Shown: positions 5,013 to 5,165 of the stretch, piece after piece
Numbering within the stretch: position 1 is the stretch's first letter
Layout of the letters: each line of letters opens with the position of its first letter
DNA from: Candidatus Firestoneibacteriota bacterium
GTDB taxonomy: Bacteria > Oederibacteriota > JAAXVQ01 > JAUVAV01
NCBI GenBank assembly: GCA_030635415.1
Contig: DAOVYW010000178.1
Location: 1 to 5,165 of the forward strand
DNA: 5,165 nt
Direction: 5' to 3'
Notes under the pieces: model-generated
What the model saw: the letters and a program-made list of their open reading frames with translations, nothing else
Told to the model about the DNA's origin: nothing
Databases searched by the model: none
Translations under genes and position numbers: made by a program

Positions 5013-5165
5013 CTATATTTCGCTCCTTTTTTCTGCGAATCCAGAATCAAGGTCACTGGACCGTCGTTCTCAATTATTACCAGCATAGGTTCTCCAAAGG
5101 CACCGCACTTGACCTTCATGCCCTGAGATTCCAATTCGCCGCAAAAACGCTCGAATAATTCTCGC
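5009..5165 (-). CDS. dtd: D-aminoacyl-tRNA deacylase, C-terminal fragment (cut by window edge)
   Basis: My translation of the minus strand from 5164 gives 51 residues ending at TGA 5011-5009. Dtd hydrolyses D-amino acids (and glycine mischarged on tRNA-Ala) from tRNA, preventing their use in translation; it acts as a cytosolic dimer. The recognisable C-terminal signature is Cys-Gly-Ala-Phe-Gly-Glu-Pro-Met-Leu-Val, then NDGPVTLILDS, which holds the Gly-cisPro motif region of the active site. The full protein is usually about 150 residues, so roughly two thirds, including the SQFTL-type catalytic motif, lie beyond the right edge. The stop overlaps the TTG start of the nuclease gene by 4 nt (TTGA), so dtd leads directly into the DNA-processing genes. 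The tail after LDS (QKKGAKYS) is slightly extended and lysine-rich and contains the next gene's ribosome binding site. Confidence 0.9.
   Translation of the reverse strand, partial: RELFERFCGELESQGMKVKCGAFGEPMLVIIENDGPVTLILDSQKKGAKYS
5023..5028 (-). promoter_or_regulatory. Ribosome binding site of the YhaO-like nuclease gene
   Basis: AAGGAG on the minus strand, within the last codons of dtd, is 10 nt upstream of the TTG start at 5012-5010. The spacing is slightly long, which together with a TTG start suggests modest initiation helped by coupling to dtd translation. Confidence 0.6.

Noticed and set aside
4606..5088. 160-residue open frame on the plus strand opposite the nuclease gene start and the dtd end
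   Set aside because: No family resemblance; it crosses two real genes on the other strand.

Overview
The window reads as a chromosomal segment of a Gram-positive, Bacillota-type anaerobe, perhaps of the Peptococcaceae/Desulfotomaculum kind. This rests on strong AGGAGG-type ribosome binding sites, frequent TTG and GTG starts, base composition near 50% GC by eye, and family resemblance of the proteins (a YhaO/YhaN-like pair, RadC, RsfS, Dtd). The organism assignment is an inference; no rRNA or other taxonomic marker is present. Every supported gene lies on the minus strand, so transcription runs from the right edge to the left.

Right block (5165 to 1467): four genes in a chain in which each start overlaps the preceding stop. 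They are the 3' end of dtd (D-aminoacyl-tRNA deacylase), an SbcD/Mre11/YhaO-like metallophosphoesterase nuclease (TTG start), an SbcC/Rad50/YhaN-like ABC-type ATPase (GTG start), and a 126-residue single-span membrane protein of unknown function (ATG start). The overlaps are 4, 10 and 8 nt. The ATPase has no zinc-hook CxxC. Instead it carries a pair of hydrophobic segments in the middle of its coiled coil. Together with the small membrane protein, this suggests a membrane-associated Mre11/Rad50-type DNA-processing complex.

Middle (1244 to 1466): a 223-bp intergenic region with three REP-like units, each a GTAG-type foot followed by a GC-rich hairpin, in alternating orientations. It also holds a 12-bp perfect direct repeat at 21-bp spacing and a 7-bp-stem palindrome. 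No canonical intrinsic terminator is visible.

Left block (1243 to 173): radC (JAMM/MPN-domain protein), then rsfS (ribosomal silencing factor). The rsfS GTG start directly follows the radC TAA, and its ribosome binding site lies inside the end of radC.

Left edge (1 to 172): no gene. It holds two tandem 22-bp repeats at 25-bp spacing followed by a TTGACA ending, which resembles the multi-repeat terminus of an IS21-family insertion sequence whose body would lie to the left of the window.

No CRISPR array, tRNA, rRNA or clear phage gene was seen. The most interesting content is the nuclease/ATPase/membrane-protein operon, with its altered H-loop and phosphoesterase motif residues, and the REP-like cluster.
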